Shown here in pieces: positions 26,457 to 34,487 of a stretch of 64,000 nucleotides of DNA. The notes below the pieces were generated by a model that had not been told where the DNA came from, did not search any database, and was given only the letters and a program-made list of their open reading frames with translations. Source of the DNA: Curtobacterium sp. BH-2-1-1 (GTDB taxonomy: Bacteria; Actinomycetota; Actinomycetes; Actinomycetales; Microbacteriaceae). The translations under genes and the position numbers were made by a program. Location of the stretch: NCBI RefSeq assembly GCF_001806325.1, contig NZ_CP017580.1, positions 1,736,001-1,800,000 on the forward strand. The letters run 5' to 3'. Each line of letters starts with the position of its first letter. Position 1 is the first letter of the stretch.

Positions 26457-27267
26457 AGCCGTGCCGCCTCACTCCTACTGAGCATCGCGCTCTTGCGACC
26501 GTGCGGATGCATCAGACACCCCGAGAGCAGGCGGCCTCGCGGAAACGTACCTGGACCGCACCGTCAGCACCTTGAGTCTCTCCGGCAACTCGGCCTACGC
26601 TTCAACCACAAGTAGCGGACCGAGCACGTGCTCGTCCGCGGGTTGAACAGGGGCCCGAGTTGCGTTCGAGCGGCATTCCTTGGAGTTCGTCGCTGAGTTA
26701 CTACGCGCTGCGCTGCGCTGCACCTTCCCCTGAATCCGGAGCGCTTGCTGCGTCACGTCATCGAACTCGGTGCCGAAGACGGCTGGTCGGGCCAACTATC
26801 GCAGACTCATTCGCCGAGCTGATCGCCCTCGCCGTCGGATGGCCGGACCTTCGCCCAGTCGACACAGCCTCGACCTGGGCAAGCGTTCGTGAACACGTCG
26901 AGCAGCTGCGTACGTACACCACCAGAGCGGGAGGACCGAGCAAGGTCAGACGTCAGAAGGGCGAGCCGGTTTCAACAATGGTCAAACCTTGGCGTAGGGC
27001 GACGCGCTACTCCAGCGTGCGGACGCGACCAAGACAGCGAGCCAGCGAGACAACGCGACGTAAGCAAGACGTGTCCAGTGCTTCAAGATCACTCCGGTCT
27101 GATTCAAGTGCTTCCGGCCGAAAACGGACATCTCTGACGCAGGTCACCGATTGTAGATATTATAGATTCCAACGTAAGTGAGACCCGCTCGATGACGATT
27201 GAGCTGCCGCCCGTGCGACCTCATCGGGGTCTTGGCGGACAGCCGGCGCCACCGTAGGTTGTCTTCC
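26457..27267. other. Non-coding or decayed gap after the arsenic operon
   Basis: About 810 bp without a supported gene. Short protein-like pieces occur in shifting frames (RLLRHVIELGAEDGW near 26740-26790; FAELIALAVGWPDLRP near 26813), suggesting a decayed gene of unknown family. An AT-rich stretch at 27152-27172 (TGTAGATATTATAG) is a likely promoter for the next operon. No transposon end or tRNA was recognised. Confidence 0.4.
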
Positions 27268-27828
27268 ATGGGGGCTCTTCTTGTACTCGCTTGCTTGTGC
27301 CTCATCGGTGTCATCGCGGGACGAGCGCTCTGGCGTGCCACCGACCGGCTGAAACCTCCGCTCGATCCACCGGACCCGACGTCGCCGTCTCGACCAGCAA
27401 CCGCAGGTGCACACCGTCCTCAACGGCCAAAGGCGACGCGACCTAGCCCGCTGCCGCCCGACTTCGCTGATGCTCTCGACCTGCGACAGCTGTCAGCTGG
27501 CCGACATCGGGTGAAAGGTACTTTCGCCTACGTCCCAGCCGGCCGCCGACGCGATGTTGGCGGGATTGAGTACTGGCTCGTCCGGGAGCCGAGCAACCCC
27601 CACGACTCGAACGCCGTTGCCGTTTGGGACACGACGCGCAAGGTCGGCTACATCTCTGCTGCGAAGGCAAGTCTGTTGGCCCCGGAACTTGATCGGGTTA
27701 ACGCGCCCGCGTTCCGAGTGAACGGCGAATCGTCAGCAGACAAGATTGCGCTGCACGTCCATTTGCCTCACATCAAGGGCGTCCGAGCGCTTCAGATCAA
27801 TTCTTCGACGAAGGGAGACACCGAATGA
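27268..27828 (+). CDS. Membrane-anchored HIRAN-like protein
   Basis: A 186-residue protein. An N-terminal helix (LLVLACLCLIGVIAGRAL, residues 4-21) anchors it, a Pro-rich linker follows, and the C-terminal half carries a HIRAN-like pattern: YWLVREPSNPHDSNAVAVW, then KVGYISAAKA. HIRAN domains recognise DNA ends or stalled forks when joined to helicases; here it stands alone on a membrane anchor, which is unusual. ATG 27268 is chosen because the helix starts at once. It overlaps the next gene by ATGA, forming a pair. Confidence 0.65.
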   Translation: MGALLVLACLCLIGVIAGRALWRATDRLKPPLDPPDPTSPSRPATAGAHRPQRPKATRPSPLPPDFADALDLRQLSAGRHRVKGTFAYVPAGRRRDVGGIEYWLVREPSNPHDSNAVAVWDTTRKVGYISAAKASLLAPELDRVNAPAFRVNGESSADKIALHVHLPHIKGVRALQINSSTKGDTE

Positions 27829-29072
27829 TTATGCGCTTCTCGCTTCGCTGCGTCGGCTGCGAGACGGCCTTCACGGCACGCGTCGGGGTCTCTCCGACCG
27901 ATCTGACGCGCTTTTACCTGCTCTGCCCGACCTGCGGGCTCCCCATCCACGGTCGGTCGACCGGGCAGGAGCTTGAACAGCTGCGGGTCGAGTTTGATGA
28001 CGCCGAGAAGATCGCCGGTGATGGAACCGATCAGCCCGTGGTGACAATCGACCCAAGCGTTCCAGCGCGCAGCGACGCCGATTGGAACAGTGGATTTGGC
28101 TCTTTCACGATGATGACCTTTCACTTCCTGCTGGGAGACGAGGTGAGTGAGTACTTCGACGACGTGGGCACGGCTGAGACTGCAGCGCTAGAGGGCTGGA
28201 AGAGCGTACGCCGCATCGGGAGGTACTACCTCGACGGCTCTTGGGTCTTCTTTGACAAGATCGGGCGTGAGACCTTTCCCGATTGGGAGCCAAAGACGAC
28301 CGACCATGAACGAGCCGCCCGAGTGTTCCGCGCCGTGGGAGCAGTCACCGAGCAGGTGGTTGGTTCCCGCGCAAACCGGACGGCAAAGTTCATGGAGCGG
28401 TACCTGCTCAAGCACCGAGCCGCACTGCGGACGCCCGCCTACGTGGAGCTTCTGCAAGCCGATCTCGCTGAGGGACGGATCGGTACCCTGCAACGCGATG
28501 TTTTCGCGCAGGTCGATACCTTCTTGAGGTCGTATGACGCTTGGTCGCTCGGCCGGCTCCCACGGTTCCTCACTGAAGCCAGCAAGGCAAGCCTTGAAGA
28601 CCTGACGCTCTTTCGTGATGACTTCACTCAACTCAGAGACCTGTACCAGCAGGGCTTCGAGCTGGTCTGCAAGACAACGCGGTACATGGTTGCCGCGCAG
28701 AACACCATCAAACGCGGAGACCCGAACGACTTCGGAACCGCCACCCCAGCCGGAGTAGGAGAGAAGCAGCGCCCCAAGACGCTCAAGGCTTTCGACAAAC
28801 TCCCCAACGCATCTCGGCTCGCCTACGCCGCCATCGTCCCAGGCTGGGAGGGGATGACGGAGCTGCTGAACAACCGCACGCGCAATGCCATCGGCCACGC
28901 CACAGCACATCACGACCTCCGCACCGGCACGATCGTCAGCGACGTCGATCCGTCCGGCACCCAATACCTCGACTTTGTCGGTCACGTCTTCGACGTGTTC
29001 GACGCCCTCGCAACAGCGATGCAGGTGATCGGGCGCGTCCGCGTCTCTGCATCTCCCAACCCGTACGTCTGA
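27825..29072 (+). CDS. Zinc-ribbon protein with C-terminal HEPN-like motif
   Basis: A 415-residue protein of unknown family, coupled to the HIRAN-like gene. The N-terminus has two CxxC knuckles (CVGC at 9-12, CPTC near 34-37). The rest is mainly helical. Near the end, NNRTRNAIGHATAHHD contains Arg353-x4-His358, the signature of many HEPN ribonuclease domains, within a helix and followed by more helix. HEPN proteins are common effectors in phage defence. The motif is short, so the assignment is a hypothesis. A 218-bp gap separates it from the TIR-like gene. Confidence 0.6.
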   Translation: MIMRFSLRCVGCETAFTARVGVSPTDLTRFYLLCPTCGLPIHGRSTGQELEQLRVEFDDAEKIAGDGTDQPVVTIDPSVPARSDADWNSGFGSFTMMTFHFLLGDEVSEYFDDVGTAETAALEGWKSVRRIGRYYLDGSWVFFDKIGRETFPDWEPKTTDHERAARVFRAVGAVTEQVVGSRANRTAKFMERYLLKHRAALRTPAYVELLQADLAEGRIGTLQRDVFAQVDTFLRSYDAWSLGRLPRFLTEASKASLEDLTLFRDDFTQLRDLYQQGFELVCKTTRYMVAAQNTIKRGDPNDFGTATPAGVGEKQRPKTLKAFDKLPNASRLAYAAIVPGWEGMTELLNNRTRNAIGHATAHHDLRTGTIVSDVDPSGTQYLDFVGHVFDVFDALATAMQVIGRVRVSASPNPYV

Positions 29073-29290
29073 CCGTCGGACGCTGGCCTTGCAGCACACC
29101 ACGACCGTCGTTGCTGCTGCCCGCATCGGTCCTCGGGCCCTGAAAGTCGGCCCCGACCTCCTAGTCGCCGGATAGTTCGACGCGCGCAGCGCTGCGCTTC
29201 AGGGGTTTACTCGCCGTTGCCCCTCACGAACCCATCGACAAGGCCGTGTGCCGCATGAGAGTTTGTCGCTCCTGCGATTAGAGTCCAGAT

Positions 29291-30193
29291 ATGGCAGGAA
29301 CTGAAAGCACCACCGACCCGCGCAAGGTGTTCGTGATCCACGGCCGCAACGACTCAGCGCGGCGTGGGCTGTTTGATTTCCTTCGAGCAGTTGGCCTTGA
29401 CCCGATCGAATGGGCCGAAGCGCTCGCGTTGACGGGTAGCGCGTCTCCCTACATTGGCGACGTTCTCGACCATGCGTTCGGGGTCGCTCAAGCGGTCGTC
29501 GTGTTGCAAACACCCGACGATGTAGCACATCTCCACGAGTCGCTGGCGGAACGCGCTGATGATCCTGAGACCCAACCGCAGATGCAACCGCGGCCGAACG
29601 TACTGTTCGAAGCCGGCATGGCCATGGGGCGGAGCCCGGAACGAACGGTGCTTGTCGAACTCGGGCACGTCAAGTCCTTCAGTGATGTGCACGGACGGCA
29701 CTCAGTTCGTCTGAACAACACGGTGGGTAAACGTCAGGATCTCGCCAACCGTCTGCTCACCGCGGGCTGTGCGGTTAAACTGAGCGGGACCGATTGGCAC
29801 GAGGCCGGCGACCTCACTCCGCCGGCCTCGCCGGGGAATGGCCTTCCCCTGGGTAAGAAGCTTCCCTCCAGCGCGACCAATGGAGAACCGAGGCTGTCGG
29901 CGACCCTCCGCGTCCGCGGTGGCAACAAGCTAAGCGACATCATCGTCACCAACCACGGTCCGGGTGACGTCCACGACCTCAACGTGCAGCCCGAAGACGA
30001 GGGGCAGCACTTTCACCACGAAGACGGAGTCTTGCCCGTACCTCGGTTGCCCGCTGGCAAGTCGGTGGTTGCGTTGCAGAGGATGCCGCCGGCCCTGACC
30101 GACTCGCACGCGCCGTACTTCACGCTTCGGATCATCGGCAAGACTGCCGATGGCACCCCCATCGAGCAAGACGAGTTCGTGAGCGAGAGCTGA
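29291..30193 (+). CDS. TIR-like (CAP12-type) predicted NAD-binding protein
   Basis: A 300-residue protein. Residues 11-170 match the TIR-like family of CD-NTase-associated CAP12 proteins: KVFVIHGRND, LFDFLRAVGLDPIEWAEA, AVVVLQTPDD, RPNVLFEAGMAMG (Glu107), TVLVELG, and GCAVKLSGTDW. Members cleave or bind NAD+ in abortive infection, for example in CBASS. The C-terminal 110 residues look like an all-beta Ig-like sensing domain, replacing the STING or SAVED domain of known versions. No cyclase is nearby. The next gene starts one base after its stop. Confidence 0.82.
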   Translation: MAGTESTTDPRKVFVIHGRNDSARRGLFDFLRAVGLDPIEWAEALALTGSASPYIGDVLDHAFGVAQAVVVLQTPDDVAHLHESLAERADDPETQPQMQPRPNVLFEAGMAMGRSPERTVLVELGHVKSFSDVHGRHSVRLNNTVGKRQDLANRLLTAGCAVKLSGTDWHEAGDLTPPASPGNGLPLGKKLPSSATNGEPRLSATLRVRGGNKLSDIIVTNHGPGDVHDLNVQPEDEGQHFHHEDGVLPVPRLPAGKSVVALQRMPPALTDSHAPYFTLRIIGKTADGTPIEQDEFVSES

Positions 30194-30194
30194 C

Positions 30195-30665
30195 ATGGAG
30201 ATCCCGTTCTCGTTGCCGCTAGACGGCGACGGTTTCCTCCGGCGGGCTTGCCCAAACTGCTCGGGCGAGTTCGCTTGGCATTCGGGTCCCGCCAACGCCG
30301 AAGCTGAGAACCAGCCATCCGCATCGCAGTACTACTGCCCATACTGCGGCGCGCCGGCTGACGTGGACGACTGGATGACAGAGGAGCAGAAGGAGCACAT
30401 CCAGGCCATCGGCATGAACGCTGCGATGAACGAAGTGAACGAGCAATTCGATGACCTGTTCCGGCCGATGAACAGCAAGTTCCTCAAACTCACCAGAACC
30501 GGATCATTCGACGTGCCAGACGCGCCGCTGCCGCTGACGGAGCGCGATGATTCGGAGGTTTCGACCGTCGTGTCCTCCCCCTGCCACTCCTGGGAACCGG
30601 TGAAGGTGCACAACACCGCTGCACCGCTCCACTGTCTCATTTGTGGCGCCGCGTACAGCCTCTAA
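30195..30665 (+). CDS. Multi-zinc-ribbon protein
   Basis: A 156-residue cytosolic protein with three CxxC pairs and further ligands: RACPNCSGEFAWH, QYYCPYCGAP, a single SPCHSW, and HCLICGAAY at the end. The first two pairs form one classic zinc ribbon; the last pair with the Cys/His before it may form a second. The middle (EHIQAIGMNAAMNEVNEQFDDLF) is a helix. It is translationally coupled to the TIR-like gene and is the best candidate for its accessory or sensor. No family name is recognised. Confidence 0.7.
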   Translation: MEIPFSLPLDGDGFLRRACPNCSGEFAWHSGPANAEAENQPSASQYYCPYCGAPADVDDWMTEEQKEHIQAIGMNAAMNEVNEQFDDLFRPMNSKFLKLTRTGSFDVPDAPLPLTERDDSEVSTVVSSPCHSWEPVKVHNTAAPLHCLICGAAYSL

Positions 30666-30778
30666 GGAGGCCGACTCTCGCGCAGCGGGCTCAGGACTGA
30701 GCCGGGAATCCTTTAACAGCACCATCGCGGCACCGGCGAGGGCCTGGGCGCTGCACGCGTCGCTACGGAAGGACAGCA

Positions 30779-31303
30779 GTGAACATCGCATTCGCCGCAC
30801 TGATCGTCTCTGCGCTGAGCTTGCTCACCGGAGCCGCCGCCCTCGGCTGGCAGATCTCAAGCTGGCACTACGACGGTCGACGTGTGAGGGTCCGACTCCT
30901 CCATGGTGGAATCGGCACTGCTACAGCCGTGGTCGGCAAAGTCGGCCGCGACGGCCGCCCGAAGGACCTTTCAAGCGCCATCGACCAAGGGCTTGTGGCG
31001 CGCGAAGTGATTGGCATAGCTGTCACCAACGTGGGTCGTGCACCTGTCCGGATCGATCGCTACAGCCTCCACCCAGTGGGAGGGCCAGTGTCCCTCACGC
31101 CACACGGAGACGCGGTCGGGCCAGAGCTGCCCTTCCGGTTGCCGCCTGGAGAGACAGAGACCTGGTATGCCTACGCCGACGACGCCCGCCGGCTGACGCA
31201 CTCCGCTCACAGCATCGGGCACATCACATCACGACGCTTCTACATGTCAGTCGAACTCGGCACAGGGGACACGAAGAGAACGAAACGCGAAGTTCGCATC
31301 TGA
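30779..31303 (+). CDS. Membrane-anchored beta-rich protein
   Basis: A 174-residue protein with one N-terminal transmembrane helix (IAFAALIVSALSLLTGAAALGWQI, residues 3-26) followed by a beta-rich domain (RRVRVRLLHGG, EVIGIAVTNVGRAPVRIDRYSLHPVG, LPFRLPPGETETWY). The pattern of alternating strands recalls Ig-like domains. It starts at GTG 30779, 113 bp after the zinc-ribbon gene, on the same strand, and may be the last gene of the locus. Function unknown; membrane location would suit a sensor or effector of cell damage. Confidence 0.6.
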   Translation: MNIAFAALIVSALSLLTGAAALGWQISSWHYDGRRVRVRLLHGGIGTATAVVGKVGRDGRPKDLSSAIDQGLVAREVIGIAVTNVGRAPVRIDRYSLHPVGGPVSLTPHGDAVGPELPFRLPPGETETWYAYADDARRLTHSAHSIGHITSRRFYMSVELGTGDTKRTKREVRI

Positions 31304-31675
31304 TCAGGGCAAAGAAGATTCGACACGTACCCTGAGAAACGCAGCGGCCAACTCACATGAGAAAGGCCGCTCCGCCGTGACCGCTTTCGACAGCCCCCAT
31401 GAGAAGGAGCATGTCGCCGCGCACACGACTTGTCTCCTTCGCACACAACTCGTCGCCGTCCCGCGCGGGCTACAGTCGCCCCGGTCTTTCCGCACAATCC
31501 CGAGACCTGGCAGCTCGCGCGACGCGTCCGTATGACGCGCCTTCACTGCGAAGGATCGCGGACCACGTATTTGAGACGAAGGCTGCCGGCAGCTAGCGCG
31601 TGTAGGACGACCTCAGATGCAGTGGCCTCGGCCGCGGCAACGGGCTCAGCGCAGCCGAGTCCGGCAGCCGATCGG
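31304..31675. other. Non-coding gap
   Basis: About 370 bp between the defence-like cluster and a convergent membrane-protein gene. No supported gene. Its right edge contains the first copy (31667-31690) of a short dispersed motif, GATCGGCTATCGG. Confidence 0.45.
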
Positions 31676-31891
31676 CTATCGGCCGCGCTGCTCGTCGCTT
31701 CGTCGTCGCCACTCTCCGCCGGCGTAGGCGAGCGTGTAGAGCCCGGCGATGGTGAGTGGCGAGATCGCCAGGAAGACCAACATCGAGTCGACGAGGAACA
31801 ACAGCAGCGCAGCGACACCGAGAAGAACGACACCCACGAGGACCAGCGTCCACAGCGGCAGCCGTCGGCCAAGCCGCTCGCGCTTCGTCAT
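31676..31891 (-). CDS. Small two-helix membrane protein
   Basis: A 71-residue membrane protein starting MTKRERLGRRLPLW. Two hydrophobic helices (TLVLVGVVLLGVAALLLFLV and LVFLAISPLTIAGLYTLAYAG) are joined by a short turn, with a basic N-terminus and a charged tail GEWRRRSDEQRGR. Start 31891 gives this standard positive-inside layout. Its 3' end overlaps one of the short dispersed motifs. It is divergent from the 2H phosphoesterase gene. No family is recognised. Confidence 0.6.
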   Translation of the reverse strand: MTKRERLGRRLPLWTLVLVGVVLLGVAALLLFLVDSMLVFLAISPLTIAGLYTLAYAGGEWRRRSDEQRGR

Positions 31892-31992
31892 GATGCCGAA
31901 GCTACCCGTGAGACCACCCCTCAGGCGTCCCGTTGAGCGATCGGCTGTCCGTGCTGCTCCTTCTCGATGTGACGGGCCGATAGCGTGACGAG

Positions 31993-32655
31993 ATGGCAAC
32001 CGGCGTGAAGTACGACTCGCTCTGGAAGGAAGCGCACCGGTCCTTCAACAGGGGCACCCTCCGCGTGGGCCACGCGCCTGTCGACGGCGACGCACGCTGG
32101 GGTCTCAGCCTCGTCCTGCTTCCCCCGGCGCACATCGCAGACGCCGTGAGCGCGGCCGCCGCTGGAATTGGCAGCCTCTACGCCGGCACGCACCACATCT
32201 ACAACGCCGCCGACCTGCACCTGACGGTCACGAGCCTGGAGCCATACCGCGACAAGGTCGCGCAGACGACAATCGAGCACTACGTCGATGCGGTCGAGCG
32301 TGCCCGGGATTTGCTGGAGGTCAACGTTCGGCTGGTTGGGCTCGGTGGCTCGCCTTCCGGCGTCTTCGTTCAGGGCTCCGACGACGAGACGCTGCTTCCG
32401 ATCCGGCGACAGATGCGTCAGGCAGCGGCGGACCTACACGACGGCGTCGCGCCGCCAATGGCGTTCGTTCGAGACACCGCACACATCTCCATCAGCGTCC
32501 ACCGCGAAGCAGTCCCCGAACCTTGGGCGGCCGAATACGTGCAGCGGCACAGGCGCACTGGGTTCGGCGACATCATGGAAGCCACGGTCGCGCTCGCGCG
32601 ATATCGGGCAACAGAGCACTCGATGAGCGTCGAAGTCCTTCACACCGTCCGGTAG
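31993..32655 (+). CDS. 2H phosphoesterase-like (LigT-like) protein
   Basis: A 220-residue protein with the two histidine signatures of the 2H superfamily: HLT at 76-78 (ADLHLTVTSLEPY) and HIS at 164-166 (TAHISISVHR), about 88 residues apart as expected for the two lobes. Members open 2',3'-cyclic phosphates or cut 2'-5' linkages; some antagonise oligoadenylate signals. The substrate here is unknown. It is monocistronic, and a copy of the short dispersed motif begins at its stop codon. Confidence 0.75.
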   Translation: MATGVKYDSLWKEAHRSFNRGTLRVGHAPVDGDARWGLSLVLLPPAHIADAVSAAAAGIGSLYAGTHHIYNAADLHLTVTSLEPYRDKVAQTTIEHYVDAVERARDLLEVNVRLVGLGGSPSGVFVQGSDDETLLPIRRQMRQAAADLHDGVAPPMAFVRDTAHISISVHREAVPEPWAAEYVQRHRRTGFGDIMEATVALARYRATEHSMSVEVLHTVR

Positions 32656-32700
32656 CCGATCGGGTATCGGACGCGCTGTCCTGTTGCTACGGCTGCCGGC

Positions 32701-33203
32701 ATGCGAGACAGTCGCGTCATGTTTGGGCCTGAACGAACCGAGTACGACTTCTCGGTGTGGAACTGGCTTTACGGCCCGAAGGTTGAGCGTTTCCCCGGGA
32801 AGCGATCGCGCGGCTCGAGTCCGAAGGTCTCGTCGAGATGGCCGCGAACCGGTACACCCGCGTCGCCAGCCTCTCCGGCGCGGCGCACGACCAGGCGGCC
32901 ATGCTCCTTGCCGCGCTGCACGCGTGGGCGATCGAGCATGCCGGCGACGCGGCCTCCGATGCGCGGAAGACCGCCGCCGCCGCTGCGGGCAAGGTCACCG
33001 CGGGCGTCGACGCGCACGATGTCGATGCGTACCGGAGCCTTCAGGATGCTGTCGCGGTGCTCATCGTCGGGTTCGACAACCCGCTCTACTCGGCGACTGA
33101 GGTGGCGGTGCGCGGTCGGGTGAAGTTCCATGCCGCTGCTGCTGACGCGAACATCGACTGGGACGCGGCGGCTGCAACGGTAGGTGCCCTCGCCAAGATC
33201 TGA
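32701..33203 (+). pseudogene. Hypothetical gene broken by a one-base frameshift
   Basis: ATG 32701 opens MRDSRVMFGPERTEYDFSVW to GPKVERFP; this frame then turns into Arg/Ser-rich noise. The +1 frame from about 32793 continues smoothly as REAIARLESEGLVEMAANRYTRVASLSG and through a normal protein end, VGALAKI at 33203. One C missing from the CCCC run at 32793-32796 would account for it. The restored protein is about 167 residues, helical, of unknown family. It is either a recent mutation or a sequencing slip at a homopolymer. Confidence 0.65.
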
Positions 33204-33249
33204 TCGACGCCGGTGTGATCATCGGGTACTCGGTCAGCGTCGGTTCTGA

Positions 33250-33494
33250 AGCCCTCGGCTACGCCGTGCGGTTGCCGCTCGTCCTCGGCAGTGGGGGTCA
33301 GCACCGTGCTGTTCGGGCCCTCGAGGAAGCTGGCTGCGGCGACAGCGGTGAACGTCGACGGCGCCACGCTGGTCGACCTGGGCCGTTCCGACGCCTGGCA
33401 TCTCGATTCCCGGGTACCTGCAGCGCAGCAAGCAGGTCCGCAAGTGTACGCACGCAACGACCTCGATCGTGGGCACCTCACCCCGCAGCCCTGA
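33250..33494 (+). pseudogene. Remnant of a DNA/RNA non-specific endonuclease
   Basis: The frame ending at 33494 reads KLAAATAVNVDGATLVDLGRSDAWHLDSRV, then VYARNDLDRGHLTP before a stop. This is the N-terminal half of NucA/Serratia-type nucleases, up to and including the catalytic DRGH. The essential second half with the metal-binding Asn is missing, and the segment before 33291 (GYAVRLPLV) fits only in another frame. The nuclease is therefore truncated and shifted, and should be inactive. Confidence 0.6.
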
Positions 33495-33516
33495 CCGTTA
33501 GCGGATCCGCTACCGG

Positions 33517-33699
33517 TCAGGGTCGAAGGCGAGAACGTGGGTACCCGACTGCGGCGCTCACCAGGATGACCAGGGCGCAGCCGAGAGTGATCCACCCGAA
33601 CACGCCAGGGGTGTTGCTCGCGAGGAGCACGACTGAGACTGCCCCGAACACGAGTCCGAGCAACAGGAACACCAGCCATAGCGCATTCGGTCGGCTCAT
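33517..33699 (-). CDS. Small two-helix membrane protein (60 aa)
   Basis: A 60-residue hydrophobic protein starting MSRPNALWLVFLLLGLVFG, with two transmembrane helices (ALWLVFLLLGLVFGAVSVVLLA and GVFGWITLGCALVILVSAAVGY) and a basic tail. Membrane topology is clear and the frame is free of rare Arg-rich runs, so it is probably real. No strong ribosome site is visible. It sits between the nuclease remnant and a copy of the short dispersed motif. Function unknown. Confidence 0.55.
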   Translation of the reverse strand: MSRPNALWLVFLLLGLVFGAVSVVLLASNTPGVFGWITLGCALVILVSAAVGYPRSRLRP

Positions 33700-33816
33700 A
33701 CCAGCAACCTAGCTGTCGCCCGTCGTGAAGGTTCGTCCGTCGCGGAACGCGTCCGATAGCCGGTTGGCTACCGATCGCCGACCCGGTCGTCGGTGGTAGT
33801 TCCGGTGGAGGATCGG

Positions 33817-34386
33817 CTACCGGACGGTTCGAGTGGTAGCCCACTCGCGATCGAGCATGGCGTACTGGTAGCCATCGACCCAGCCCAGGTCGGCGTGCCA
33901 GGAGTCCTCGACGCTGTGCTGCTCACGTCGCATGCCGTTCTTCTCGAGGACGCGGGCTGAGGCGATGTTGTCGGCGTTGCAAGTCGCTGTGACGCGTCGG
34001 AGCCGGAGCACGTCGAACGCTGCGGTCAGGAGACCGCGGACCAAGTCCGTTCCGAGTCCGCGTCCTGCGAGGTCGGGTTGCAGCATGTATCCGATGACCC
34101 CTTGTGTGCCTTGGGGCATCCCTGGTTGCCCCAAGCCGTCGACGACGTCGAGGAACCCCAAGCCGGCGACCCGGCCGTCCAAGTCAGCGATGCACGAGTA
34201 GTCGGTGTCGCTGTCGGGGATGCTCGCCCACTCTTGGGCGTAGACGTCCGGGTCGACGGAGGTGCGGAGCATGAACCGATTGACAACCGGGTTGTTCCGA
34301 AGCGCGACGAGCGTGTCTGCGTCCTCGGGCCGAGGGTCGCGGAGGAGGAGGCCGGCGCTCCGAGCGGGCCAAGGAGAGCTGTTCAC
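33817..34386 (-). CDS. RimJ/RimL-type GNAT acetyltransferase
   Basis: A 189-residue acetyltransferase. The start LLLRDPRPEDADTLVALRNNPVV is the typical first strand and helix; GVIGYMLQPDLAGRGLGTDLVRGLL carries the acetyl-CoA pyrophosphate loop; CNADNIASARVLEKNGMRREQ is the conserved last helix. Such proteins acetylate protein N-termini, amino acids or antibiotics; the substrate cannot be told. It is single and flanked on both sides by copies of the short dispersed motif. Confidence 0.88.
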   Translation of the reverse strand: MNSSPWPARSAGLLLRDPRPEDADTLVALRNNPVVNRFMLRTSVDPDVYAQEWASIPDSDTDYSCIADLDGRVAGLGFLDVVDGLGQPGMPQGTQGVIGYMLQPDLAGRGLGTDLVRGLLTAAFDVLRLRRVTATCNADNIASARVLEKNGMRREQHSVEDSWHADLGWVDGYQYAMLDREWATTRTVR

Positions 34387-34441
34387 GCTGTCATCCTCCC
34401 AGGAGCCCGGATCGGCGGCCGATCGGCTACCGGACAGCAGA

Positions 34442-34480
34442 AGAGACCCGCGGCACTTCCTGGGTACTGCGGGTCGCTCT
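34442..34480 (-). terminator. Terminator of the aldo/keto reductase gene
   Basis: GACCCGC (34445-34451) pairs with GCGGGTC (34469-34475), with partly paired loop and flanks. Read on the minus strand the hairpin follows the aldo/keto reductase stop by 7 bp and is followed by TCTCTTCT. Confidence 0.65.
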
Positions 34481-34487
34481 GGCTGGA

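Noticed and set aside
26660..27181. 173-residue open frame after the arsenic operon
   Set aside because: Arg/Ser-rich with no family pattern; protein-like bits occur in different frames, so at most a decayed gene.
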